From IMG/VR virus record IMGVR_UViG_3300025701_000014, positions 1 to 55,423 of that record: a stretch of DNA of 55,423 bases; one strand, 5' to 3'. The notes beneath the pieces are model-generated. The model made no database searches and had not been told where the DNA came from. It saw only the letters and a list, made by a program, of their open reading frames with translations. A program made the translations under genes and the position numbers. This DNA comes from a virus. Positions within the stretch are counted from its first letter, which is position 1; every line of letters begins with the position of its first letter. Positions 31,414 through 40,701 of this stretch are shown here, one piece after another.

Positions 31414-33708
31414 CTATGTTTGTTTATTCAATCTATCAATTGACCAAGTTAAGAATGCGTTAGATCCCTCTATGGCTTTATCTTCCCAGTTTGCTCTTTC
31501 AGCATCACTCAAGCTTCTCCAAATTATAGCAAGGTTGTTTAAAACGACCTGTTGGTCTCCTCCACGCCTTGCTCCCTTTTGGCTCAATGTATTATACAAA
31601 GTGCTTACTTGTTCGGGGTTTGGGTTTCCAGCATACAAAGTGTCCTTTAGCTGAGGAGAAATGTCTTGAGCTACAAGATCCCGAAGAACCATCTTAATTA
31701 CTTGAGGATCTTCCAGATTAACATCAGGGCTTCTTGCCCTGAGCGCTTTCATTCCATCTAAAACAGTTGGCAAAAGATCTGTCATCTGTCCGGGATCCAT
31801 CTTGTTATCAAGAGAATACTGGACCATCGCATTAGCAACAGCTGTTGGGGAGAAGGTTGGATCAAGTCTCTCATTCTTCTTTTTACCCTGAGCTGATTCC
31901 ATTTGAGATTTAACCTCCTTGAGCTGTGGTAGCAAAGTGTCCATAGCATAATTACGCATAGACTTGTAATCCTCAAATGTATTAAACTCTGAGACATCCA
32001 CGGGCTTCCCCTTTTGGTCAAGCCATTGGACAACACCTGTGTTGGCGTCTTTATACTCCCTAAGCTTAACTTGTCTTTGATCCTTATCTACAAAGACTTT
32101 AGGCAAATCCACTGGAGCCCATGCAGGCTTTAACTTAAGGTCGGCTACATCACCTGTATCTTTATATTTCTTAAGGCTATCTGGAGTATACTTTGCAGTG
32201 CCTGTCAGTTTATCTACAGTGGCTAATTTCTTTTCAATACCAGAAGCATAACGCTTAGTTACATAGTCTAAAGAACCACCATGACTATTACCCAGAAGGC
32301 GTGAACCAAGGTACATGACAGCCGCCTCAGATAACTTGTCCTTATCAATGATAGAAGACAGACCTTCCTTAAAGAAGTCCTTAACTTTGTCAAGAGCTGT
32401 TGGTGGAAGTGCTCCCTCTTTCTTTTTCCCATCGCCTTCCCCTAACAATTCCCGTTGTTGCTTTTCAGCTTCTTCAGCTATCTTAATAGCTTCATCTTCA
32501 TCTAAAGTGATTTCAGGCTTAGGTGTTTCAAGCTCAGGTTTATTAATAGTGTTCACATCAATCTCAACACGATAAGGATCAACTGGGGGCATCACCCCCT
32601 CTTCAGCAAGAGAAGGTACAGCCTGTTCTTTATCAAGGGCTTCCCTTTCTCGCCACGCCTTAGGTTTATATATATCCTTAAGACTCTCAATAATATTAGA
32701 TTGACTTGGATAACCAGCCGCCTTAGCTTCTTGACGTCTAGATAAAGCCTGTTCGGCCATTTGTTGAGCAACATTACCCATAGGTTTCAGAAGGGGGCCA
32801 TCAGGTTCTGGTATAGATATTGGTGGGTTATTAAGAGAGTCAACTGCTGTCATCCCCAATGCCTTCTTAACTATCTCTTCCTGAGAAGGAACTGAACCAA
32901 GACCAAGACTATCTAAATAATCAAAATCAACAGAGACCCCTTGACCCTTGGGGATATCTGCAGGCTCAAAATCAACAGAGAACTCTTGACCCTTGGGGAT
33001 ACCTACAGGCACTGGGACGGCTAGCTGCTCTACAATAGTTGGGTCGTTTAATACAACTGAAAGATCTTCAGCAGTAGCGCCCTTTTGTAAAGCCTCTACA
33101 ATTTTATCTTGTAGTTGATTATATGCAAAATCAGACTCAATTGCTTTGTAATCCTCTGGGCGCAGTACAGCTCCACCCTCTGCTAAATATTTATCTGATA
33201 AACTATTCAACACGAGGCCCCCAAGAATAGACCCCAGCCCGGAACCTGACTTAAGCAACTCAAGGATCATGTTCTTGTTACTATTATCATCATCTTTTTT
33301 ATAGCGATTAGAATACTCTTGCATCTCACCACCAACTTCACCACCTTCATTGTGGTATCTTTCCTTAACGCCGCCACCACATGCCCGATAGTCAGGTATG
33401 CTTCCACCCTGTGCTTTCTGAACTGCTCTGCCAACATCATTCATTTGTTCTATCTGAGGCTCAAACATCCTAGTGGCCTCTGCATTCATTACAAACTCGC
33501 CGGGTGTTAACCAAGCGGGTACAGTGTCTGTTCCTTTAGGTTCACCCGGAAAGTCAGGTACACCAGTCAGTTGGGGTATAGCAATCCCACCAAGGAACTG
33601 TTCAATAATCTTTGAGGAACGAGAGTCCCCCTGTGCAGAGTCCGTACCGAACTCAATAGACACTTGAGATCCGTGTCTATCCTTGTGCATAATTTTCTTA
33701 ATACTCAT
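31414..33708 (-). CDS. Internal virion protein (T7 gp15-like position)
   Basis: This is a 764-residue, mostly hydrophilic and helical protein. Near residues 57-95 it has GTDTVPAWLTPGEFVMNAEATRM, a segment I recall from many phage internal or tape-like proteins. A Gly-rich, Lys/Glu-rich region and Pro-rich linkers follow, then a helical C-terminal half. There is no enzymatic motif. The length (T7 gp15 is 747) and place directly before the gp16-sized protein suggest a core or ejection protein. Confidence 0.75.
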   Translation of the reverse strand: MSIKKIMHKDRHGSQVSIEFGTDSAQGDSRSSKIIEQFLGGIAIPQLTGVPDFPGEPKGTDTVPAWLTPGEFVMNAEATRMFEPQIEQMNDVGRAVQKAQGGSIPDYRACGGGVKERYHNEGGEVGGEMQEYSNRYKKDDDNSNKNMILELLKSGSGLGSILGGLVLNSLSDKYLAEGGAVLRPEDYKAIESDFAYNQLQDKIVEALQKGATAEDLSVVLNDPTIVEQLAVPVPVGIPKGQEFSVDFEPADIPKGQGVSVDFDYLDSLGLGSVPSQEEIVKKALGMTAVDSLNNPPISIPEPDGPLLKPMGNVAQQMAEQALSRRQEAKAAGYPSQSNIIESLKDIYKPKAWREREALDKEQAVPSLAEEGVMPPVDPYRVEIDVNTINKPELETPKPEITLDEDEAIKIAEEAEKQQRELLGEGDGKKKEGALPPTALDKVKDFFKEGLSSIIDKDKLSEAAVMYLGSRLLGNSHGGSLDYVTKRYASGIEKKLATVDKLTGTAKYTPDSLKKYKDTGDVADLKLKPAWAPVDLPKVFVDKDQRQVKLREYKDANTGVVQWLDQKGKPVDVSEFNTFEDYKSMRNYAMDTLLPQLKEVKSQMESAQGKKKNERLDPTFSPTAVANAMVQYSLDNKMDPGQMTDLLPTVLDGMKALRARSPDVNLEDPQVIKMVLRDLVAQDISPQLKDTLYAGNPNPEQVSTLYNTLSQKGARRGGDQQVVLNNLAIIWRSLSDAERANWEDKAIEGSNAFLTWSIDRLNKQT

Positions 33709-33722
33709 CAGAGTCTCCTTGG

Positions 33723-34622
33723 TTAATAGCTTTGCTTATACGCTTTGTCACTCTCAGCTTTTGTCATATGCTTTGCCTTGCCAGATTTAATAAGTTCATC
33801 AATCGCTGATTCAACTTCCTCGAAGCTACCCGCAGGTATTGTTGCCCCAAGCCTGTTGTTAAATTGATCCATCTCACGAGCAGGCTTATTTAATGAGAGG
33901 TACTCCCGCATGTTAGCAGCGGTCAGTGCAAGGTTTGGTGTATCTGATTGGCTTGCTAAGTAACCTAGTGCTAGGTGTCTTGCAGCATCTCCAGTTCCAT
34001 CTTCACGGGTTTCCTCTGGGTATCTTTTATCTTGTGCCTTAGCCCAGTTAAGCGACTCATCATCAATACCAACAAGGTTGGCAACAAGACTTTGGGGGCT
34101 TACAGATCCACCCTCAGCTAAGTTAATTGCTGGGGTATAATTGATATATGGATTACCAACAGTGATAGGTTCTTGACTACCGTAGACTGAGTATGGCGCT
34201 GTAGTCCGAGGTGTGTAGTGAGGCCACAACATAGATGGGTCCCAGCTTACTGTGGGTACGTCATCAACCGGACTCACCGGTACCGTTTCAACAATCGGCT
34301 CTGGGACCTTCGGTGGTTCTGGAGCAACAGCTGGTGTAATGATTGGTGCCATTCCTTCTTGATATCTAAAACCAGTATTCTTAGTTTCATACTGCGGCTC
34401 CGGGGGTGGTTCTACTGGTGGGACATCTACCGGTGCAACATCGATTGTCGGTGTTTCCTCTGGGATTATTTCAGTAGGAGTTGAAGGCCCACCCGCAGGG
34501 GGTTGCATGTATGGGGTGTACTGTGGGTAGCCGAAGTTGCTGTATCCGGAATAGTTGAAATCATTAATTGCAACAGTCCCTCCAACGCTAAGGTATTCAG
34601 CTAGTGGGTCTTCATACTTCAT
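33723..34622 (-). CDS. Proline-rich virion protein with possible hydrolase-like C-terminus
   Basis: This is a 299-residue protein. Residues 40-180 are Pro-rich with PPVEPPPEPQ-type linkers. Residues 205-270 carry DGTGDAARHLALGYLA, then AANMRE, then REMDQFNNRLGA. The pattern Asp-Ala-x-Arg-His followed by Met-Asp-x-x-Asn-Asn-x-x-Gly is shared by a group of small uncharacterised putative hydrolase domains (DUF6973-like, from memory). A cell-envelope-attacking activity of an injected virion protein is possible but unproved. The context is the ejection block. Confidence 0.65.
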   Translation of the reverse strand: MKYEDPLAEYLSVGGTVAINDFNYSGYSNFGYPQYTPYMQPPAGGPSTPTEIIPEETPTIDVAPVDVPPVEPPPEPQYETKNTGFRYQEGMAPIITPAVAPEPPKVPEPIVETVPVSPVDDVPTVSWDPSMLWPHYTPRTTAPYSVYGSQEPITVGNPYINYTPAINLAEGGSVSPQSLVANLVGIDDESLNWAKAQDKRYPEETREDGTGDAARHLALGYLASQSDTPNLALTAANMREYLSLNKPAREMDQFNNRLGATIPAGSFEEVESAIDELIKSGKAKHMTKAESDKAYKQSY

Positions 34623-34637
34623 AGTAATCTCCTGTTA

Positions 34638-35327
34638 TTAACAATTACAAATTTCCATTGGGCCACAGTTACAAGCCTTCTTAATCTTACCACCAGTAGC
34701 GAAAGCAGAAGTTTTATCTTCTTCTTGATTAGAGAAAATTGACTTACCAACATTGTATCCCTTGTTAGTGAGGTGTTCTAAAAGGTTCTTGGGTTGTGCG
34801 ATATAAGAATCTTTAGCAGTCTCCTGCATCTGTTGGGTTAGACCAGCCATACCTTTTTGAGCACCCTCTGCAATCCTAGCGAAGATACCTTTTGATGCGG
34901 ACTCACCGATAGTTGGGGCCACCATAGTGGACGCTAGGTTAGACTTTGCAGTTTCTGTAAGTGCTCCCTTAAGTCCTTCACCAGCAAGACCACTTGCAGC
35001 ACCACTTGCAGCACCACTTGCAGCACCACTTGCAGCACCACTTGCAGCTTCAGCAGCTCCGGGTGGCATAAGGTTAGCAGTCAATGCACCCAAGGCTAAA
35101 CCCTCAGGGGTAACGCCAGACAAGTCTCCCTTACCAGCAAGGCTTCCACCAAGGGAAGAACCAGCAGCAACACCAAGAGGGCCAAGAGGGGCACCAAGAA
35201 CACCACCAACAACGCTGCCAAGGGTGCCAAATAAAGAGTTGCCACCACCCTCTTGTGGTAGTTGTGACTGAGCTATGGGGATTCTATCAAATTTCTTAAG
35301 TGGCTTTCTTTGAAGTTGACTTAACAT
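34638..35327 (-). CDS. Gly/Ala-rich internal virion protein (T7 gp14-like position)
   Basis: This 229-residue protein has a basic N-terminus. It also has a Gly/Ala/Leu-rich membrane-prone stretch (residues 30-75), five tandem AASG-type units near 93-112, a helical middle, and a cysteine-rich end (ACNCGPMEICNC). Small Gly/Ala-rich proteins of about 200 residues in this place form the outer-membrane part of the T7 ejection channel. The Cys cluster is unusual for such a protein. The assignment is by position and composition. Confidence 0.65.
   Translation of the reverse strand: MLSQLQRKPLKKFDRIPIAQSQLPQEGGGNSLFGTLGSVVGGVLGAPLGPLGVAAGSSLGGSLAGKGDLSGVTPEGLALGALTANLMPPGAAEAASGAASGAASGAASGAASGLAGEGLKGALTETAKSNLASTMVAPTIGESASKGIFARIAEGAQKGMAGLTQQMQETAKDSYIAQPKNLLEHLTNKGYNVGKSIFSNQEEDKTSAFATGGKIKKACNCGPMEICNC
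34991..35050. repeat. Five-copy 12-base tandem repeat inside a virion gene
   Basis: CACTTGCAGCAC is repeated five times, the last copy slightly changed. It encodes the repeated Ala-Ala-Ser-Gly-type units of the protein at 34638-35327. Copy number could vary by slippage. Confidence 0.9.
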
Positions 35328-35329
35328 AA

Positions 35330-35836
35330 TTATTTACCCCCAGATGGACCTTTAGTTGTAGACGTAGAACCCTGAGGTGCTGCACCTAAGTATCCAAAGA
35401 AGCGTTCAGCTGCAAGAGCAGGTGCGTCTAAGGTCTCTTGCTCTAAGGCCCTTGCACCCTCAGCGCTCTTACCATACTGTGCCATCGCTCTATTACGAGC
35501 CTCTAGGTCTGCTGCTTGCAGTTCCATTGCACGGTCAGCCAACCCAGCCTCACGACCACGAGCTGCACGGGCAGAACCCAGAGCGCCTTGTGATTGACCA
35601 AGGAGGGCACCTTGAGTTCCTTGCAGTTTCCGCAAGAGATTCTCTGATCCGAGACCACCTTGCATTGTTTGTAGGGCAAGCTCTTGCTGTCTACGAAGTG
35701 CTTCTTTAACGCCTTCGGTATCTGCAATAGACCCTAGAGCACCCTCTCTGTACAGTCGAGAAACATCGCCTAGTACGGGAAGGACTGCTCTTTTAATATC
35801 GGGATCGATACTTGTAGTAGTAGTTGTTGTAGCCAT
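35330..35836 (-). CDS. Virion-associated helical protein
   Basis: This is a 168-residue protein that begins with a run of Thr (TTTTTTS), has a long helical Ala/Gln/Glu-rich body and ends in a Gly/Ser/Lys-rich tail. It lies in the ejection-protein block and its start overlaps the stop of the upstream gene by one base. I recognise no domain. A structural or ejection role is likely from context. Confidence 0.65.
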   Translation of the reverse strand: MATTTTTTSIDPDIKRAVLPVLGDVSRLYREGALGSIADTEGVKEALRRQQELALQTMQGGLGSENLLRKLQGTQGALLGQSQGALGSARAARGREAGLADRAMELQAADLEARNRAMAQYGKSAEGARALEQETLDAPALAAERFFGYLGAAPQGSTSTTKGPSGGK

Positions 35837-36315
35837 TATATCACTCCTCTCACACCATACCTGATGGTGCAGTCGTATTGTTTTTGTAGAAAGGTAACAT
35901 AGTCTTTTGAGTAGGACTCGGAGTGTGCAGTATCTGCTCTCCAGTCTGACCCACCATGTAACCTAACGTGTTCAATCATGTAGTCAAAACATTCCTTGAC
36001 TGTCTTTGCGTTCGCAAGCTTCCCTGCTCTGTAGTTCACAATCATATCCTTCACATCCATAACGGGTCTACCGCAGTACTGTTCAATGTACGTACTACAT
36101 AACATAAAGCCCAGCATACCTCCGTCTTCATCTACGCTCTTGATAGCTAGGTAATTCGGATCACCCCCTTGTGCTTTTGATAGGATTTCTAGGAACCCAT
36201 TAAGCCAGTACGCCTCGTTCCGTTCTGGATACGCTGTATAATCATCCTCTTCAAGTGAGGCTTTCATAACAGTCATTGCTTCAAACACATCATTTGAACA
36301 CATTAGTTTTATCAT
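35836..36315 (-). CDS. Possible GNAT-like acetyltransferase
   Basis: This 159-residue protein has a pattern compatible with a GNAT fold: an N-terminal helix, GMLGFMLCSTYIEQY then VMDVKDMIVNYRAGKL as strands 4 and 5, and a C-terminal helix plus strand. I recall similar proteins next to T7-like tail and internal genes (gp13 position). The acetyl-CoA pyrophosphate-binding loop is not well kept, so it may have lost activity and act in virion assembly. Confidence 0.5.
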   Translation of the reverse strand: MIKLMCSNDVFEAMTVMKASLEEDDYTAYPERNEAYWLNGFLEILSKAQGGDPNYLAIKSVDEDGGMLGFMLCSTYIEQYCGRPVMDVKDMIVNYRAGKLANAKTVKECFDYMIEHVRLHGGSDWRADTAHSESYSKDYVTFLQKQYDCTIRYGVRGVI

Positions 36316-36333
36316 CTTGTCCTCTCATTGTAC

Positions 36334-36777
36334 TTATGGCGTTGTTGGCCACACTATACTATCTAGTTCTGTTTCAGCAGAATAAACCTCGGGAAGATCC
36401 CTTAGGGTTTGCCGGTAAACAGCCCATTTATTTTTAGCTTCAGTTGATAATGGAGCATCTGGTAGTTGCGTCCAATCACAAACACCAAGCAAGTTATTAC
36501 GAACTAGGCGTATGTGCGCTGCAAACCTATCTGCATTGAAGACCCAAGCAGTACCATCCCAGTCTTGCCATGCGCTTGATCTTGCTTCCCGGGTGTACCA
36601 TTTATTATCTTTGTAGTATTTAGTTTGCATTAATGTTTGGACATCCGTATCAATGCCAACAGCAACTGCAAGTAGTCCATTGTATAGATTACCTTCAATG
36701 TAATCTGAGTCACTCCCCGGAGATACGACATGCCGCACCTCTCCGTTATCTGCAATAAAAGCATATTGTGTTGCCAT
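36334..36777 (-). CDS. Tail assembly chaperone-like protein
   Basis: This is a 147-residue protein. The C-terminal half shows RNNLLGVCDWTQLPDAPL then WAVYRQTLRDLPE, the signature of the Phage_tail_APC family (helix, CDWTQL, YRQxLRDLP). The N-terminal half is strand-rich. In other phages such proteins help fibre or tail assembly. It sits next to the DUF6453-like tail genes. Confidence 0.8.
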   Translation of the reverse strand: MATQYAFIADNGEVRHVVSPGSDSDYIEGNLYNGLLAVAVGIDTDVQTLMQTKYYKDNKWYTREARSSAWQDWDGTAWVFNADRFAAHIRLVRNNLLGVCDWTQLPDAPLSTEAKNKWAVYRQTLRDLPEVYSAETELDSIVWPTTP

Positions 36778-36788
36778 TTTATAACCTC

Positions 36789-37514
36789 TTAGTTTGGATC
36801 ATACACTATCATATAAGAAAACTCTGCACCCGAACCCGGAACCGGTTGCCCATCTTGGAGCACTGCGTTCTGCGCCACAATCTTCTTAGGTGAAGCATTC
36901 GGGTAAAAGTTATAGAGTGTTTGAATAGTCCACGCTGGGAAAATAAAGTTCGCTGGGTAGACAACTGAAGTTGTGCTATTTACTACGACATATATCCTAT
37001 TGAAGGAAAGCTCTGGTGGGCACTCATAGGTGAACGTTTCATTCTGGTTTAGAACACCTTGCGCTAATACCTTAACACTTGTTGATCTTGTTGCAGAAAA
37101 GAGAATAGTAGTCCCATCAGTTTTATAAACATCCAACCCTTGCTCTCCCGGAGAAGGTCCGGGGATATTACCTGCTTGTGTTCTTACAAGAGCAGTAACA
37201 ATACCTGACAAGTTAGCCCACTCGTATGTGTATCCAGCATCTTGAATTATTTTAGATCCATAGAAACTTTCACCAGCAGCTACCACACGACCTCTTGAGA
37301 TTGGAACGTAAGCGTTAACACCAGTGCCAACAGTAGTTGGGGAATCTACTGGCCTTGCAAGGATCAAATCACCTGCAACAAAAGCAGAAGGTGGGTACTC
37401 CATAGCACTGTAAGCACTGTTTGTTATGCTTGTTATATATGTATTTGGTGCAACCTCATCCGAGTCAATTTGTTTCCTACCATCTGCATTAAATACTTGT
37501 AATCCATAGCTCAT
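36789..37514 (-). CDS. Tail-associated protein, DUF6453-like
   Basis: This codes for 241 residues beginning MSYGLQVFNADGRKQIDSDE. The N-terminal strand pattern is shared with the next upstream gene product (MSYGLEVYNASGTKIITISD), so the two are paralogues. The body is strand-rich with many Ser, Thr and Val, typical of tail-tip proteins. It probably decorates the fibre or tail. The exact role is unknown. Confidence 0.72.
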   Translation of the reverse strand: MSYGLQVFNADGRKQIDSDEVAPNTYITSITNSAYSAMEYPPSAFVAGDLILARPVDSPTTVGTGVNAYVPISRGRVVAAGESFYGSKIIQDAGYTYEWANLSGIVTALVRTQAGNIPGPSPGEQGLDVYKTDGTTILFSATRSTSVKVLAQGVLNQNETFTYECPPELSFNRIYVVVNSTTSVVYPANFIFPAWTIQTLYNFYPNASPKKIVAQNAVLQDGQPVPGSGAEFSYMIVYDPN

Positions 37515-37516
37515 AG

Positions 37517-37840
37517 TTATGTCCTGAAAATATAATAAGTAACATCTATTGTACTTGGGTTGGTTTGACCGAAAGGGTTGTAGCCCTCTGCTACAGTGAT
37601 TCTTAAGTTATTAACTTGTTTGATTGAAGATACTTCAATACTGTTAAACTGAAACACTGAACCTAAAAAGCTGAGGGCCACACCCCATGTATCGTTGTTT
37701 GCCATTCCGGTCACCGGGATATCAACATAACCATTAAAAGGAACTGTAACAGTCCCGTGAGAAACAAACCGAGTGAGCCTATCCGATATGGTTATAATCT
37801 TAGTTCCGCTAGCATTGTATACTTCTAATCCGTAAGACAT
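37517..37840 (-). CDS. Small tail-associated protein, DUF6453-like
   Basis: This 107-residue beta-rich protein begins MSYGLEVYNASG. It is a shorter paralogue of the product of 36789-37514. Its start overlaps the stop of the fibre gene upstream by one base, and two bases separate it from the next gene. It is probably a fibre-tip or adaptor component. Confidence 0.72.
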   Translation of the reverse strand: MSYGLEVYNASGTKIITISDRLTRFVSHGTVTVPFNGYVDIPVTGMANNDTWGVALSFLGSVFQFNSIEVSSIKQVNNLRITVAEGYNPFGQTNPSTIDVTYYIFRT

Positions 37841-40701
37841 TAAACTAAGCTCCCAAGTTTAACCCTCAGTGTAGTTGCATCATAGATCTTTATAGTCTGA
37901 GATGAAATCTCCATCCTTGCACCAGAAGCTGCTGACCTGACATAAAGACCTGACGGTGATGTGCCAGATATATTAACCAAGCTAACATCAACAGTTCCTG
38001 TCTTCAACAGGCCACCATCGATTGTTGTAATCTTGGTACTGTTGGGGTCTGCAAACTCATTGTTAAGATTAGAAAAGGTAACCAAACCTTCAAACACAAA
38101 AGATGAAAACGGTGTAGAAAAGATAATCGTTTGAGAACCACCGAAGGTTGTCTCTGCAACATAGTAAGCAGTTGCCCAATAGTGAGCATCACCACCGCTG
38201 ATTGCTGGTGGGGTTCTAGACCAGTTGGCAGTTAGCCCACCAAAACTTGCAGTAGCAAAGTTATAACTAGTTGCTGAAGGGGTCGCTGGTGTACTTGTAG
38301 CAGTCAAAGAGTAATAGATGTAGCCGTGTGCAGTACGAGGGCCAGTGGCTCCCGTATCGCCAGCAGGTCCTGTAGGCCCTGTAGGGCCAGTGGGTCCTGT
38401 AGGTCCCGTAGGTCCAGTCGGCCCAATCTCTCCGGGTTCGCCGTCTTGCACAAGCTTAGTGACAGCAGACCACGTAAGCGTTGTATCAGTACCTGTAGTA
38501 CCGTTAACACTTGCTGTAGTTGTTGCTGTCCACAAGGGATCTGTGCTTTCTGGAGGACTGCTGTACCACCCTGTTGGGGGTACAATTGTATTTGTACCAA
38601 AGTTATAGCTGCCACCAATAGGTGCCGCTGGCAATGTTGGCCCACGTTTAAAGATTGAAAACTTAAACACAGACTGACCGTTAGTGCCATCGATACCACT
38701 CTTAGCTTGAAGTACCGGTGAGGACCATGTTGGGTTACTTGAAGTACCCGTGTCTCCCAAGATGGAGAAAGTAGCAAGGCTAATGTATAGAGGATCAGTT
38801 CCGGGTGGAGGTACGTCTGACCATCCCGTAGGTGGTGTTAGTACATTTGTCCCAAAGTTAAAACTACCACCGGTAGGTGTAGTTGTAATTTCTGTAAGGC
38901 TTCTTTTAAACACATAAGCTTCAAACACAGAACGTGCAGAGTTACCGTCAATACCATCTTGGTACGCCCTTGCAGGTGTGCCCCAAGGTATTAGTGAATC
39001 TGTTCCTGTATTCCCCAATACACTTGCAAGACCGATACTAACATACACCGGGTCAGTTCCAGTTGGTATTGTGCTACTCCAAGTAGATGGTGTGGAGAGG
39101 AAAGAGTTACTGAAGTTAAAGCTACCACCAACGGGTGCCTCGGTTAACTCTGTCGCACTTCTCTTATAGATGTTAAGGACGGCTGTTGAAACACCAGAGG
39201 TGCCATCAATACCATCAACACCATTAGATGCTAAAACTTCTGGTACGGTCCATGTCAAACTACTATCAACACCTGTTGGGCCTGACACACTGGCTGTTGT
39301 CGAGGACACATACAAGTCATCCTCACCCGCAGGGACAGTGGTAGACCACCCTACAGGTGGCTCAGCAAAGTTACTTCCAAAATCATAACTACCGCCAGTG
39401 GGTGCTGTGGTTATGGGTAAGGCGCTTCTTCTAAACACATTGTACAAGTATACGCTATTGCCATCAGTTCCCGGAGCACCATCTAGACCATCTTCAAAAG
39501 ACTTAGTTGGTGTTGACCAACTTGTAGAAGTATCAATACCAACTTGACCTACAATACTAAAGATACCGCTTATCATCCATGCAGGGTCAGTACCTGTAGG
39601 TATGTCTACAAACCAGCCATCTGGTGGTGTAAGGGTATTAGTGCCAAAGTTAAACTCACCACCTGTTGGTGTTGCTGGTTGCGTTGCGTCTCGTCTAAAA
39701 GCGAAAGCCTCAAAGTAAGAGCTACCTAATGCACCATCAATACCATCAGTTCCATTTTGAAATGCTAACTCAGCAGGGGACCATGTAATGTCACTATCAG
39801 TTCCTGTTTGCCCAATCGTTGTAGCAATCGCACGGCTGATATAGACTGGGTCAGTTCCCGGCGGAATACCAACGTACCAATCAGTTGGTGGGGTTAACGT
39901 AGTTGTACCAAAGTTGTAGCTCCCTGTCTCAGGTGTAAGGGGTACTGTTGTAGATCTCTTGTAGACTACAAGTAATGCTGTACTAACACCATTAGTTCCA
40001 TCAGTACCATCAACACCATCGAACACAAGTTTAGTCACCGTCCACTCAGTATCTGGGATAACATGAGTACCTGTTCGGTCTGCTGCTACAGCTGTAGCTA
40101 GCCAAAGAGTACTACCACTACCAACATTATTAAGGTCAGACCAACCGTCATTCGTAACTGTCCGTGTGTATGTGCCATCTGCAAAGGTATATGTTAAAGA
40201 GCCTAAAGGTGATGCCGGAGTAGTCCCGGCAGTCCTTTGGTAAAGTGTAACAACTGCTGTGTTAAACCCATCTAGTCCAGCCGTGTTAGCTGTTGCAATT
40301 AGTGCAGGCTCTGACCAACTGTCGAAAGAGATCACCTCTGTGTCCACCACATCAGCAATGTTTACTTGTATCGCAAAGAGATAATCCCCAACCGACACAT
40401 CAGGTATCGACCTGTACCACCCACCGAAGTTCGTAGTAGAGCTAGTTTCCGAATTAGTAAGTGTTGTTGTGGAATACGTGTAGACTGTCTCTACAGCTAT
40501 CTGCTCTTCAAATGGTAACGTTGACGCTGAGTACCTTTTATAAAGAACAAGTGTTACTGCATTGATTGCATTGCTTGCTGAACCAACAAAGGCAGCAGCT
40601 TGAGCCGCAATCTGTGAGCTAGTCGTAACACCGTTACTCACTTCATTCATCCAACTGTCTAGTTGAACGTCTCCTGTTACGGGTGGTCTAATAATAGTCA
40701 T
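37840..40701 (-). CDS. Modular tail fibre protein with collagen-like segment
   Basis: This is a 953-residue protein. After a helical N-terminal anchor (residues 1-55) come about nine beta-rich modules of 80-95 residues. Each starts with a VxxxYKRS-like strand, then GGSFNFGTN, PPTGW, GTDPLYIS, a G.TGTDS turn and a DGxDG linker. The eighth module is followed by a collagen-like Gly-Pro-Thr run at about 755-790. A C-terminal domain with TTIDGGLLKTGTVDV ends the chain. Such fibres are trimeric receptor-binding proteins. The start overlaps the nozzle stop by one base. Confidence 0.85.
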   Translation of the reverse strand: MTIIRPPVTGDVQLDSWMNEVSNGVTTSSQIAAQAAAFVGSASNAINAVTLVLYKRYSASTLPFEEQIAVETVYTYSTTTLTNSETSSTTNFGGWYRSIPDVSVGDYLFAIQVNIADVVDTEVISFDSWSEPALIATANTAGLDGFNTAVVTLYQRTAGTTPASPLGSLTYTFADGTYTRTVTNDGWSDLNNVGSGSTLWLATAVAADRTGTHVIPDTEWTVTKLVFDGVDGTDGTNGVSTALLVVYKRSTTVPLTPETGSYNFGTTTLTPPTDWYVGIPPGTDPVYISRAIATTIGQTGTDSDITWSPAELAFQNGTDGIDGALGSSYFEAFAFRRDATQPATPTGGEFNFGTNTLTPPDGWFVDIPTGTDPAWMISGIFSIVGQVGIDTSTSWSTPTKSFEDGLDGAPGTDGNSVYLYNVFRRSALPITTAPTGGSYDFGSNFAEPPVGWSTTVPAGEDDLYVSSTTASVSGPTGVDSSLTWTVPEVLASNGVDGIDGTSGVSTAVLNIYKRSATELTEAPVGGSFNFSNSFLSTPSTWSSTIPTGTDPVYVSIGLASVLGNTGTDSLIPWGTPARAYQDGIDGNSARSVFEAYVFKRSLTEITTTPTGGSFNFGTNVLTPPTGWSDVPPPGTDPLYISLATFSILGDTGTSSNPTWSSPVLQAKSGIDGTNGQSVFKFSIFKRGPTLPAAPIGGSYNFGTNTIVPPTGWYSSPPESTDPLWTATTTASVNGTTGTDTTLTWSAVTKLVQDGEPGEIGPTGPTGPTGPTGPTGPTGPAGDTGATGPRTAHGYIYYSLTATSTPATPSATSYNFATASFGGLTANWSRTPPAISGGDAHYWATAYYVAETTFGGSQTIIFSTPFSSFVFEGLVTFSNLNNEFADPNSTKITTIDGGLLKTGTVDVSLVNISGTSPSGLYVRSAASGARMEISSQTIKIYDATTLRVKLGSLV

